From contig NC_133534.1 of the NCBI RefSeq assembly GCF_048544455.1, forward strand, positions 37,386,217 through 37,450,216: 64,000 nucleotides of DNA, given 5' to 3'. Below, piece after piece: positions 22,146 to 33,532 of the stretch; the stretch's first letter is position 1; the number at the start of each line of letters is the position of its first letter. The stretch comes from Silene latifolia. Taxonomy: Eukaryota; Streptophyta; Magnoliopsida; Caryophyllales; Caryophyllaceae. The notes beneath the pieces were generated by a model. The model did no database searches and had not been told where the DNA came from. It was given only the letters and a program-made list of their open reading frames with translations. A program made the translations under genes and the position numbers.

Positions 22146-23632
22146 CTAGGCATAGTACCGTTTTAGTTGGTCAAGGTTTGTTGGGTTGGAAAACTCATTC
22201 CCGTCTAGGTCTGTGATTCTAACTGCACCTCCTGGAAGTATTGACTTGACTAGAAATGGTCCGGCACAATTAGGTTTGAATTTTCCCCGTGGGTCAACAG
22301 GTAAAAGAGCTCTAACCGATTTGAGTACTAAGTCACCTTCCTTGATGTTTCTTGGCTTAACCCTTTTGTTAAAAGCTCGTTTGATATGTGCTTGATATGT
22401 TTGGACATTATGCAAGGCGCGTAGCCTACGTTCATCCAGGAGGATGAGTTCTTCATATCTATCCCTCTTCCAATCGGCTTCTGGGATTTGACTTTCGAGT
22501 AAAATACGCAAGGATGGTATCTCTAGCTCGATTGGCCGCATGACCTTCCATGCCGTAGGTCAAATAGAAAGGGGTAGCCCCAGTGGGCATCCTAACATAT
22601 GTACGATATCCCCACAAAGCAAAGGGTATCTTGCTTGGCCAATCACGATAGTTGTCAATCATTTTCTTGAGAATTGTGACAACGTTTTTGTTTGTCGCCT
22701 CTACCGCGCCGTTGGTCTGTGGTCTATAGGGCGAAGAGTGGTGATGCCTAATTCTGGCAATGTCTTACGTATTTGATGCAATCGGATTCCATTGTGGTCC
22801 AATAATACCCCAAGCGTGTGATTTTGTTTGCCATCATGGGCCCACTCATGTGAGGACCGCATTCTCCATCGTGGACTTCTTCCATCACTTTCCGCGCCTG
22901 TGAATGATCAAGGCAACGTAGGATTACACCAAGAGGTGTTCTTTTGTATAACTCTCCTTGCATGAGAACGTATTGGGAAGCTAATAGGCGTATAGCACGT
23001 TGTCCCCTTTTGTCCATATCTGGTGGATAGGTACCGTTGAGCTTGAAATTTAGGATTGCTTGGAACCAGGGTTCCTGCGCGATTTCCTCTTCATCGGTGA
23101 TTTGGTGGACATAAGCTGGCTCTGACCGTCGTTTGATGCATAAAGGCATTTCCACCATGTCATCTGGCATATTAATCAAAGATGCGAGTTTTGCAAAAGC
23201 ATCTGCAAATTGATTTTCTTCCCGAGGTAGGTGTAGATAGGTCACGTGATCAAAGAATTGGGCCACTTGGTCTATTCTAGCTTGATAAGGTGCTAGGCTT
23301 TCGCTTCGGATTTTCCAAGATCCCGTAATTTGATTGATGATCAGGGATGAATCCCCATGTACTCGGAGGTTTTTAATGCCTAAGCTCACTGCCGCTTGTA
23401 GTCCAATTAGACAAGCTTCGTATTCTGCAGCGTTATTTGTCACCTCGGAGTCGAGTTTGACAGAGATTGGTGTATGCTCGCCTTCAGGATGAATGAGCAA
23501 CACTCCTATTCCAAATCCTCTTAAGTTTGATGCTCCATCAAAGTAAAGGTCCCAGGAGTCTACATCAGTTTGAAGTATATCCTCGTCTGGAAATGACCAA
23601 GTATCTATTGTTTGTGCATCATTGATGGGATT
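22146..23632 (-). pseudogene. Ogre archaeal-type RNase H and integrase, core deleted
   Basis: On the minus strand, an upstream linker leads to WDLYFDGASN, then NNAAEYEACLIGL and VHGDSSLII: the D, E and D residues of the second (archaeal-like) RNase H that marks the Tat/Ogre lineage. Integrase begins with a zinc-binding region (HDGECGPHMSG... to YIKYVRHCQ-like, ending near 22750). The sequence then jumps directly to RHHHSSPYRPQTNGAVEA (about 22745-22690), near the end of the catalytic core. The part holding the first two catalytic Asp residues is missing. The C-terminal domain continues to 22146 (FNKRVKPRNIKEGDLVLK, GPFLVKSI). The frame shifts at the deletion and again near 22540. The integrase cannot be active. 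Confidence 0.8.
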
Positions 23633-26027
23633 TTATGCGAAGAATTCTGCGACGGCGCGACCTTTTATAACTTTTAGAGGCACGTATTTGATATTGAATT
23701 CTGAGAGCATCAAAGTCCATCTTGCTAGGCGTCCGTTAAGGACGGGTTTATCGAAGAGGTATTTGACCGGATCCATTTTGGAGTATATTTTGACGGAATA
23801 GCTAAGCATGTAATGGCGTAGCTTCTTCGTTGCCCACACAAGAGCGAGGCATGTCTTTTCGAGTTGTGAGTATTTGCACTCGTACTCCAAGAACTTCTTA
23901 CTAAGGTAGTAGATAGTCCTTTCTTCACTTCCTACAGTTTGAGCAAGCATGGCACCCATGGCTGTTTCGGTTACTGTGAGATATAAACCAAGAGGTTGAT
24001 CTCGTTGAGGTGGCATGAGCACTGGTGGTTTAGCCAATATCTCTTTGATTCGGTCAAATGCCTTTTGACAATCATCATCCCACATGGTGTGGTCTGTTTT
24101 CTTGAGCTTCTTGAAGATAGGCTCACAAATCATGGTGAGTTTCGATATGAATCGACTTATATATTGTACTTTTCCCAGAATCCTCCGACTTTTTTTTTGT
24201 TTGAGGTTGTGGCATTTCGATCAGAGCCTTGATCTTGGAAGGGTCTATTTCTATACCTCGTTGGCTAACGATGTATCCCAGGAGTTTGCCAGACGTTACT
24301 CCGAATGCGCACTTCTGAGGATTGAGCCTCATGTTGTACTTTCGTACCCTTGCGAAAAATTTGCGAAGGTTCGCAATATGCCCCTCTTTATCCTTGGATT
24401 TGACAATCATGTCGTCTACGTATACCTCAACTTCTTTGTGCATCATGTCATGTAAGAGTGTAGTTGCGGTGCGTTGATATGTAGCTCCGGCGTTGATTAA
24501 CCCAAACGGCATGACCGTATAGCAATAGGTTCCCCATTGAGTGACAAAGGCGGTCTTATGCATGTCTTCTATGGCCATCTTAATTTGGTTATAACCCGCA
24601 TACCCATCCATGAAGGATAGTAATGCGTGGTCTGCAGTATTGTCCACCAATATGTCGATGTGTGGTAGAGGGAAGTCATCTTTAGGACTTGGTTTGTTTA
24701 GGTCCCTGAAATCAACACAAACACAGATTCTCCCATCCTTTTTGGGTACAGGTACTATGTTGGCTACCCAGTCGGAATACTCGAAAACTTTAATGAACCC
24801 GGCTTTGAATTGCTTATCAACGTCTTCCTTAATATTGAGAGCCCATTCCGTTCTCATTCGTCGAAGCTTCTGTTTTACAGGTTTGAAACCTGGCTTAATC
24901 GGGATTCTATGTTCGGCGATATCCTTGTCAATCCCTGGCATGTCTTTGTAGGACCAAGCAAAAACGTCTTTGAACTCGTTTAGGAGGTCTATGAAATCGG
25001 CCCTTTCGGTTGAGCTCAAGGTAGTCCCTATCCTAAGTTCTTGGGGTTCTAGTTCGGTTCCTACATTGATGGGTTCGGTGTCCTCTATTACTGGCCCCCC
25101 TTCCCTTTCCTGTAGTATTTCTTTGGCTACGTAGGGAGGTATTTCGATTAAGTCTGGGTCTTGGTCATCCTCAGTATCATCGTAAACAGAATTGCACTCA
25201 AGATAACACAAAGAGTAAGTAGAACCTGATTTATTCATATTAAAGTTTGAGAAGAGTTGAAACAAAGAAGCCATCTGATATGTGGTCAGTGGCGGCAAAG
25301 GGACAGTGGTTGGGACATTTCCCGAACTACTGTGACTACTCGAGGCTAAGCTAGGAGAGACAAAGGGAATGGGGATGACGACAGGAGGAGACTCCCTAGT
25401 GACTTCTCTAGACTCCGACTCTGACTCCGACTCTGACTCGAATTCATCGTCTTCTGGTTCTCCTTTGAACATCTCTCCTTCTCCAGTGGTGAGCTTGAAG
25501 AGTCTTCCTTGATTGTTGGTCCACTTGATTGATTTTCTCCATCTTTTCTGCTGACTCGCGTTAGTTTCTGTGATTAACGCGGTGGGGTTGAAGCGATCGT
25601 CTTGAAGTATCATGGTAATGATCTCATCCTGCGCGGCTCTAACAAATTGATCTTCTCCGAACAATAGACTAACAGCTTGTTCGTCTAAGCAAGGTGCTTG
25701 ACGGGTTTTGACGGTAGGAACCGTTTCTGGAGGGATGAAGTAGCAATCGTGAAAGATCTCGATTCCGGCTAGCTTCCTCTCGAGATAATGCCAAGGCTCG
25801 GGAAATCCGTGAAAGAGTTCTAGACTTCCTTCTTTAACAAAGTACCCATTTAGGGTAGGGAGATAGGGTCGCATTTGTACTCCTACATACTTATGGTTTT
25901 GAACTTGAGCGAGCATCTCGAGAACCTCCTCTTTAGTGGGTTTGTACCTGAGTCCAAGTGGTATTCTCTTTGAGTTGCCTTCCTTGTATGGTGCGAAGGT
26001 GTTTCTTCGAATAGGGTTCAAAGGCAT
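23633..26027 (-). pseudogene. Ogre reverse transcriptase and RNase H
   Basis: A long open frame on the minus strand (26027-24123, 634 residues) has an N-terminal region with an acidic Ser/Glu run (25440-25410). The RT follows: IPIKPGFKPVKQKLRRM, VPVPKKDGRICVCVDFRDLN, MPFGLINAGATYQR and the catalytic YVDD (VEVYVDDMIVKSK, about 24430). The RT-RNase H junction is broken by a frameshift in an A-run at 24190-24198. RNase H continues from 24133 to 23633 with KKFLEYECKYSQLEKTCLALVWATKKLRHYM. An in-frame TAA ends that block at 23633. RT itself looks intact. RT copies element RNA into DNA, primed by tRNA-Arg, in cytoplasmic particles. Confidence 0.85.
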
Positions 26028-26036
26028 TCCAGGGAA

Positions 26037-26758
26037 TTATCCCTGGGATTTGAGTATGTGGTTGACCACCAAGTTGGAGTAGGGATCATAGTATAAGGGT
26101 GCCAATTCGCTTTCTATGACACTTATGCTTTGGAAGCCCCCAAGTTCATATACTGGATCTGCAAGGACTTGATTTTTCGACTTCTTTTCGATTATTGCTT
26201 TGATGGGTGACGAAGTGATCGTCACCACTTTGCCATTTAGTGGGATCTTGATCTTTTGATGAAGGGTGGATGTCACTACTTTGGAAGCGTGAATCCAAGG
26301 TCTTCCTAGGAGTATGTTGAAGGAAACTTCGATGTCCACTATTTGGAAGTTGACCTTTCGCTCAATTGGCCATGTGGCTATGGTTAGGTTAGCAAGTCCT
26401 AACACCTTTCGTCGTGTACCATCATATGCGCGAACACCTTGATTGGTAGGGGTCCAATCCGACTCTTTCATGCCTAATTTGTATGCCGTTTTGAGGGGTA
26501 TGACGTTGACCGCAGAGCCATCATCTACCAAGGTCATTGGCACATTCTTCTTTAGACAAATGACAGTGATGTAAAGAGCTAAGTTGTGACTAGCGCCAAA
26601 AGGTGGCAAATCTTCGTCTGAGAAAGTAATAGGATTACTTAGCTTCGGTGATTCCTGGAAGACCAAGTGGACTACATCTTCGGATGTCGAGTTATGTGCT
26701 ACATTTAGTTTGGCCAAAGCTTGCAGTAAAGCTTGGCGATGTGGGAATGAGCTTGCTA
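26037..26758 (-). pseudogene. Ogre aspartic protease region
   Basis: The open frame 26717-26037 on the minus strand contains the retroviral-type protease motif MTLVDDGSAVNVIPLKTAYKL (D-D-G-S in place of the usual D-T/S-G), followed by NILLGRPWIHA, the typical second half. It cuts the gag-pol polyprotein. The frame upstream (QLVASSFPHRQALL) joins gag only after a shift near 26760. Downstream, a TAA at 26037 separates it from the RT frame. Stops between gag-pro and pol are known in Ogre-type elements, so this one may be natural. Confidence 0.75.
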
Positions 26759-28567
26759 CTAATTGCCAGACTGAACATCAGCCTTTGTCTTCTGTAATTG
26801 CTTGAGAAAATGGTCAGTGGAGTCATTTTCGTTATCATTTGGTGTGACGACGTTGATTGGACCATTTTGAGTAGTGCTTTGATATGGACGTCCCGAACGA
26901 GTTAGGTGGTCCATATCTTGGTCTTCACCATTTTGGACTATTTCCTTGACTAGGGAGTTTTCGATGAGGTACTCGTCCTCATCATCATCGGCCCAAACTC
27001 CATTGATTGTAGCTAGTTCCCTCATTCTCATGATTTCATCTTCTAGTCGTATGATTTGGTCGACTAGTTTATCAACCACGGCGACTATTTCTTGCATAGT
27101 AACGTTTTGAGAGAAGGTTAGTGGCACATGCTTCTTGGGTGTTGCGTTGGGATCATGTAAAGTTGTCACCACATTTTCTAATTCCCAAACTTGTCTATAT
27201 ACACTCCTTGCCCATGTGATGAAGTCGGAAATGGTAGGGGAGATAGTAGAGTAGAACCCTTCATTCTCGATTGCATGGATTTCATCTTCAATTAGAGAAA
27301 TGAGGTGTGAACAATCTAAGGTAGATTCGTCGCTTGTAATCACTAGAACTCTAAGAGGATTCTGAGTGTTGTTGAGTTTACCTCCCGGCGGTATTGGTAG
27401 TCGACCATCTTCAATCATGTCTTGAAGCACATTTTTCAATTTGTAGCATTTTTCTATGTCATGCCCCTTACCCCTATGGTATTCACAGTACGAGTTCTCG
27501 TCCTAGAACTTGGATTTATTTTCAGGTTCGGGAGTAGGTCCTATGGGTTGGAGTTTGCCTTGTTTCATTAACCTTTTTAGAGCGTTGGAGTAAGTATCCC
27601 CAAGATTTGTGAATTTCCTTGGTGGGGTACTTTTCTTGGATGGCTCGAGAAGGTTAACTTCATCAGTCTTGCTAGTGGAGCCGTATGAACGACTTGTTGA
27701 GCCTTGATATCCTCGACTTACCGTTTTGGACAAGAGCCCTTTACGGATGTCATCTTCAATCCTTGTCCCTAGTACGGTTAAGTCCTTGAAAGTTTTGATG
27801 TTTTGGTATCTCAAATGGTTGGCATAAATGGGTTTGAGATTGTCCACGAACTTCTCCACAAGGGTAGCCTCATCCGGGCGTTCAACTAGTTGGGTACTAG
27901 TCTTCCTCCACCTACTTAGGAAGTCGGTGAATCCTTCTTTGTCATTTTGGGTAAGAACCTCTAGAGTGCGCATGTTAACTTGGATCTCGGCATTATCCGC
28001 ATATCGCTTAGCAAACTCGATCGCGGATTCTTCCGAAGTAGCGATCTTCTTGTGTTCTAAAGAATAGAACCATTGCTTTGGGATGGTGTCAAGAGATGAA
28101 GGAAAGATCCTTAAGAACATCTCGGGTTTGATGCCTTTAATAGATGTGTAATCCTTGAAGGCACGGATGTGGTTCAAAGGGTTTTCGTGCCCCTTGAATT
28201 TAGGGATATCCGTCATATTGAAGTTGGTTGGCAATTTGGAATTGACGGCCTCATACTTGCGATTATTCTCCCTATAAATGTCATCCCCTTTAAGGTACAT
28301 CAATTGCTCCTCTAAGTATTGGAGTCTTTTCTCAGCTACAGTCAGTCCCATGGGAGGATTTTCGTCCCTGGATTCATCCGCGTAGTCACCTACTACTTCA
28401 CTTTCATGAGGAGGCAATCTCCCCTCTACGGCGTAGATCCGACCTTCGATGGTCTCAAGGCGATCATGCATTTGGTCTTGGGTAACTTGGATTTGGGCTA
28501 GCGCGGCTAGGATTCGATCATTACCATCTTGAAGTTGGTGGAGGTTTGTTTCGCTGGTTCCAGGCAT
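26759..28567 (-). pseudogene. Ogre gag
   Basis: ATG at 28567 on the minus strand starts MPGTSETNLHQLQDGNDRI, a coiled-coil-like beginning. The capsid part follows with IPKFKGHENPLNHIRAFKDY, LRIFPSSLDTIPKQWFYSL and FTDFLSRWRKTSTQL, as in Tat-type gag. A single TAG at 27503 interrupts before SYCEYHRGKGHDIEKCYKLK, the nucleic-acid-binding knuckle typical of this lineage. The frame then stays open to 26759. The 0.8-kb leader (28568-29340) has no gene. Gag forms the particle that packages element RNA. Confidence 0.8.
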
Positions 28568-29342
28568 CTTGAAAACTGGATAAGAGATCGATGACGAATC
28601 AAAACACGATCGACCATTCTAACACACTTGCTAAAAGAAGAAATGTTTTGACTTGTGAAGTGGGTGTGTGCCACTTGTGTTGAGTGAGCTTTGAAGAAAG
28701 GACAAAATTTTGAAAATGTGTATCCTAGTCAACTATAGTGTAGTTGTAGGAGTGGACTCGAAGTGAGGTTTTGAAATGGGCTTGTGGCCCGAATTTTGTT
28801 TCGGCAAATGGACAGAGTTTTGACTGAGTTTTGTGCTAATCAAATGGCCTTTTTCGAAATTTTGATTAAAAAAAAGGGTTTTGATTTTTACAAAAATCGT
28901 CATGGTTTTGTTTAGAAATGGTGATCACGTAAGGTACAAACATATATACAGGCATTATAACGGTATGCTGAGTGCATTTAAAAGGGTTTTGGTTTAAAGG
29001 GTGGGTTGCCATACCGAACCATCAAACCCGAAGTCTGTGGAGAGGCTCGTACCAAACAAGAGTAAGGCCGATTCCTAGTCCATTTCCTCAAGTAGTGAAG
29101 GCCCTTGATACAAACAAGAGTAAGCATCATGGTATGGATGACGCCAATCGCTATCCATCCTTAGGCCCAAATAAGAATTAGGACCGTTTAGACGGGACGA
29201 TTGGTCGAATGGGTTGGGTTGGGCCTAGGAAGGCCGAATGAAACGGTCTAGGAAGACCGAGTTATGAAAACCGACAATTGTCTTGTACGAACTATTCCCT
29301 AACCTTGTTCAAGTTTCACCCTTGGCTACACGTAAGTGTATT

Positions 29343-29361
29343 ATCCCCAGCGGAGTCGCCA
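29343..29361 (-). other. Primer-binding site of the Ogre element (tRNA-Arg type)
   Basis: The minus strand reads TGGCGACTCCGCTGGGGAT three bases inside the LTR that starts at 29365. This is the complement of a tRNA 3' end of the arginine type used by Ogre elements. It fixes the element's direction as minus. Confidence 0.75.
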
Positions 29362-29364
29362 AAC

Positions 29365-31754
29365 TGTGGACAGCGGGGGGGCCCACGGGGGCGCTTGGGA
29401 GGAAGAGAACAAGCGTTTGCATTTTGTTGGAGTCGCCACCAATTTTTATGGGAAATTGGAACCGTTCAAATACCTCGTGCCATGTCAAGACACAAAGTAG
29501 AGACATGAACACCAAGCAATCTTTACCCTTAGCATTCTATGTCTAGAATGACTCTCGTGGATGCCAATGAACACGGATGTTCACAGAGATCTGGAGTAAG
29601 GGGTGAGGGTACGTATTAGGAAGCTCTTTTGATCGAACACCTAATCCCGCCCGCCTCGATAGCGGCCTCTACTAATGATTAGGGAAGTTATTCGTACTTG
29701 ATATATCGTCGATTATATGCATGCAATGCAACATCCAAGTTTTAACCCTAACATGTGAGAATTTAGACTAGGTCGGTTAACAATTAATTACCAAACAATT
29801 AATGTCGAAATAGGATTTAGTGTTCAATTACATGTGAAAACATATAAATGATACAAGAAATATGATAAAGAAAATAAAGAAAATTACAATAATTACATCG
29901 GATTTATTGATTTATGTCAAAAATACCTTCAAATCGGATAATTTGAGAAAACGAATAAAAGAATGAATCAACGAACAAATCAGTAGGCGATAATACGGTT
30001 AATAGTTAATTATACATAAACTAATTAAACTAGGTTAAGCAACAACGGAGTTCAGAGACAGAACTCATCCTGGAACAGGCGCAGCAGAGCTGCGCCCTCT
30101 GGAAGAGGCGCAGCAGTTGCTGCGTCTGTTCCAAGGGTGAGTTCTGGCTGTGAAGCCGGAACTGCAAATCGTTAATGTTAATTGATGATTTTAAGGATTG
30201 ATTACTTGACTCGGATGAAAGTGATTATCAGTTTATTTACATGCGATTAAAGGTCATGAAAGCAATAAAACATGGATGAGACGGATTAAAGATGGATTAA
30301 TTACATGAATGAATGATTGATTAGTGACATGGGTGAACAAAATAGACTAAACATGATGAATTGATGACAAATGAAAGACGAATATGACAATAGACAGATG
30401 AAAATATATCAAAGGTCGAATTCCAGAATCTCAATATGAACAAATCGAATTTCTACAGCCCGGATTGAATTTAATGACGAAAACCCGCAAATATGAGATT
30501 ATAAGGGATTTAAGTCGGACTTATGACGGATAAAACATGTTAATGATGATAATTAATATACATGCGAAATTAATATGCTATTATGGTCAAAGAATTAACA
30601 AGAAACAAACGAAACAAACAAAAGACGAACGAATTACAGAGGACGAAGGAAGAAGAAAGGAAGCAGGAACTGCGACAGCCTCACGAAGAGGCGCAGCAGG
30701 AACTGCGCTCCTTCGAAGAGGCGCAGTAGTTGCTGCGTCCTTTCTCGATGGTTTGTCTTCTGGAAATCCGTAAAAAGAGGTTTTAAAGCACGGTTTTAGA
30801 AATCGGTTTTAATTGGTATTTTCGACATGAAACTTACAATTGATGATACAAAAAGGTAAATAACAATAAATAAAGAGAGATTTACACCCTCAGACTTACA
30901 TGTTTGACGAAACGAGAAGGACTAAGTTATCGATTAGCGATGCTCGACTCTAACTATAATGCAAATATGAAAGTGCCCTCGTAAGAGGAAAACGATTAGA
31001 TTAATTAAGTTGATTGATGTGGAGTTGGTCAAATTGGTCGGTCATGCAAACGAGGCTGGTACTCAGAAGGATCCGATCTTACGTGGTCGAATGTTCAAGC
31101 ACGTAGACGCCAAAAAGTAAGAACAAAAGTCTAGAATGCAAAGGGAGAAGAGAAGGGCGGACACTCGCGTGAGAAATATGAGGAGCGAAGGCTCCTATTT
31201 ATACTAATCACGTGAAGGAATTAGGGTTTCGGAGAGTCTTTGGAAGTGAATCTCGGAAATATATGAAAAAGATACGAAAATTACGCAGAAAAGGACCCTG
31301 GGAAGAGGCGCAGCACCTGCTGCGTCTCTTCCCAAGTGGTTTCCTCCTGCGGAAGAAAGATTTCCGTGTTTGAGTTATAGAAGGACGGAATAATTTGGTT
31401 TTCCTTAATATCCTATGTAAAATATTACGGGAAATTGTTTACCAAAGAATAAAGATTGTGAAATATTTATAAAATATGGAATAGAAATATCCGGAACATT
31501 CCAGAACATTCTGACTCGGGATTTAACGGTTATCAGAAAATGAAGACGGTTTTAGGCCCGGACTCCAAATGTACTCTAATTACTGTCAAAACGACCGCAT
31601 CGGCACGTAGATGACAACTAAGAGGTAGATATTAATGTTTGAGCAATCACTTGACGATAAACTTACGAACTGTCACAAATTGTTCCGCGTAACAAACATG
31701 CGGCCCAATCATCACCGGGTGGTTTGCGAGAGGTGCAGAAATGAGGTATCTACA
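29365..31754 (-). repeat. 5' LTR of the Ogre/Tat element
   Basis: It starts TGTGGACAGC and ends ggtatctaca, followed by the duplicated aatag. TATA box on the minus strand at 31208-31195 (ATTAGTATAAATAG). One GC-rich palindrome (31303-31332, gggaagaggcgcagcacctg...) lies where the other LTR has two. Further palindrome pairs lie at 30072-30133 and 30662-30741. Length is 2390 bp. Confidence 0.88.
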
Positions 31755-32281
31755 AATAGATCCCCAATTTTCTGTAAATTTTTAGGGTTTGTGTGTGTGG
31801 TTTTTGATGAGAGAAATGATAGGAAAAAAATTAGGTTAAAAAAAAGATCTCCCTACTCACCTATTATAACCGAAATAGGAGAGATTGAGGGAAGATATTT
31901 TTTTCCTTCTTTTTCTTGTTTTGACCGAAATAAGGAGATAATTCTCCTCATTATTTTCGATTTTTACAACTACCAAAATGAGGTGATTAAATCTTCTTAT
32001 TTTTGGTAGTTTACAAAATGTATATAAAGTGTATAAATTATAAATTGTCATTTAGTTTATTCCGTATTAATTAGTCTACACACAACAGCTTGCAGTCGAC
32101 CTATTAATGTCGGTCTGTTATAATTTATTAAGACAATATCGTATAATATATACTTTAACTATAAATATCGCATATTTATAATTAGCTAATTAAATATAAC
32201 CGATTACATTTAGTTACGAATTAACATCTTAATTCATTTAAGCTAACATTATATACATTAATTAAATATAACATATTATAT

Positions 32282-33532
32282 TCAATTTACGAATTGGGTA
32301 CATAGTACGGAAACAGAAATAATGTTCTTAGACAAACTGGGTACATAGTAACAGTTATATAAAAATAACTCAAAACCACTAGGGAGTTGGATTACGTATG
32401 TTCCCTTCGAGACTGCAGCAACTCTAGCTCCATTCCCGACTCGTAGGTCCACATCACCCTTTCCGAGAGGTGTGATGTTTTTTAGGCCCTGCAAATGATT
32501 ACACATATGAGAACCACAACCAGTATCAAGTACCCAAGTTCCGAAACTTGCATGGTTAATCTCAATCATATGAATATAAGATGACATACCAACAGGAGTG
32601 ACGCGGCCTGCTTTTATGTCCTCACGGTACACGGGACAGTTTCTCCTCCAATGTCCAGTCTTGTGACAATGGTGGCACTCAATGTCACCGCCCTTTCTCT
32701 TTGCCTTGTCTAGTGAGCCACTAGTCTCACCAGGCCCACTCTTACCGTTTCCTGGCTTCTTAAACTTTGGCTTACCTACAGTTAGGTCGCCTGGAGCTTT
32801 TCCCTTACCTTTATTCTTGTTGGAAATCATGAGAACATCCTGCTTCATGCTCCCACTCAATTTCATATCCTTCTCGGTCTGTACGAGAAGTGAGTGTAGC
32901 TCATGAGGACTTTTCTTCAAGTCATTCATGTAGTAATTCGCCCTGAAAAGGGCAAAACCATCATGAAGTGAATGAAGCATTCGGTCAATGACTATGCTCT
33001 CACTGATTTTGCAATCAAGTGCCTCCAATTTCTCGACATTCTCAATCATGTTAAGAATGTGTGGGCTAAACGGTTGGCCCTTTTGGAGTTTCGCATCAAA
33101 GAAGCGACAGGTATGTTCATAAGTAATGATTCTCGGTGCTTTTGAGAACTCGTTAGTGAGCGTGGTGAAAATCTTGTTTGCACCTTGGGCAATGAAGCGT
33201 CTCTGCAAATTGGTTTCCATTGCAAAGATGAGTACGTTCTTTATCGCACCCGCTTCCATGACGAAATCACTATAAGCAAGTGACTCGTTAACTCCTGCAT
33301 TGGGGCCTGGGTTTACCGGTATTGGCTCAGTTAAGTACTTGAGCTTACCGTCAAGAATGGCAAAGCATTCCGTAGCCGCCTCCCGATCCGCAAAGTTGGA
33401 CCCATCATTCTTCAGTCGTGTGAACTGATTCATGTTGTCCATAAAAACTTTAAGCCAGGACTCGCGTCCAAGTGTGGCACTCGGCATTGGGATTTCGTTA
33501 TTTCCAGCCATTTGTTTTAACAGTATTATCAA
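32282..33532 (-). pseudogene. Ty1/copia gag-protease fragment
   Basis: A 416-residue open frame on the minus strand; the copia start is probably MAGNNEIPMPSATLG at about 33511. The capsid region includes RFFDAKLQKGQPFSPHILNM. A zinc knuckle CHHCHKTGHWRRNC (CX2CX4HX4C, about 32690-32650) and the protease motif WVLDTGCGSHMCNHLQG (about 32550-32500) follow. The frame then runs into an abrupt stop beside the truncated LTR. Integrase, RT and RNase H are absent. The frame itself is undamaged, so gag may still be made and packaged, but the element cannot move alone. Confidence 0.8.

Larger units (their letters stand above)
12759..31754 (-). mobile_element. Ogre/Tat-lineage Ty3/gypsy element (19.0 kb)
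   Basis: Both flanks are aatag (12754-12758 and 31755-31759), an exact 5-bp target duplication. LTRs are about 2.4 kb (12759 to about 15187; 29365-31754) and very similar by eye. The element reads on the minus strand. The primer-binding site TGGCGACTCCGCTGGGGAT (29361-29343) suits tRNA-Arg, as in Ogre elements. The polypurine tract (aaagtgggggctc) lies at about 15199-15185. Order on the minus strand: gag, protease, RT, RNase H, a second archaeal-type RNase H (a Tat/Ogre hallmark) and integrase. A 7-kb 3' region follows, with two genes on the opposite strand. Several frame breaks and an integrase-core deletion make it non-autonomous now. Confidence 0.9.
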
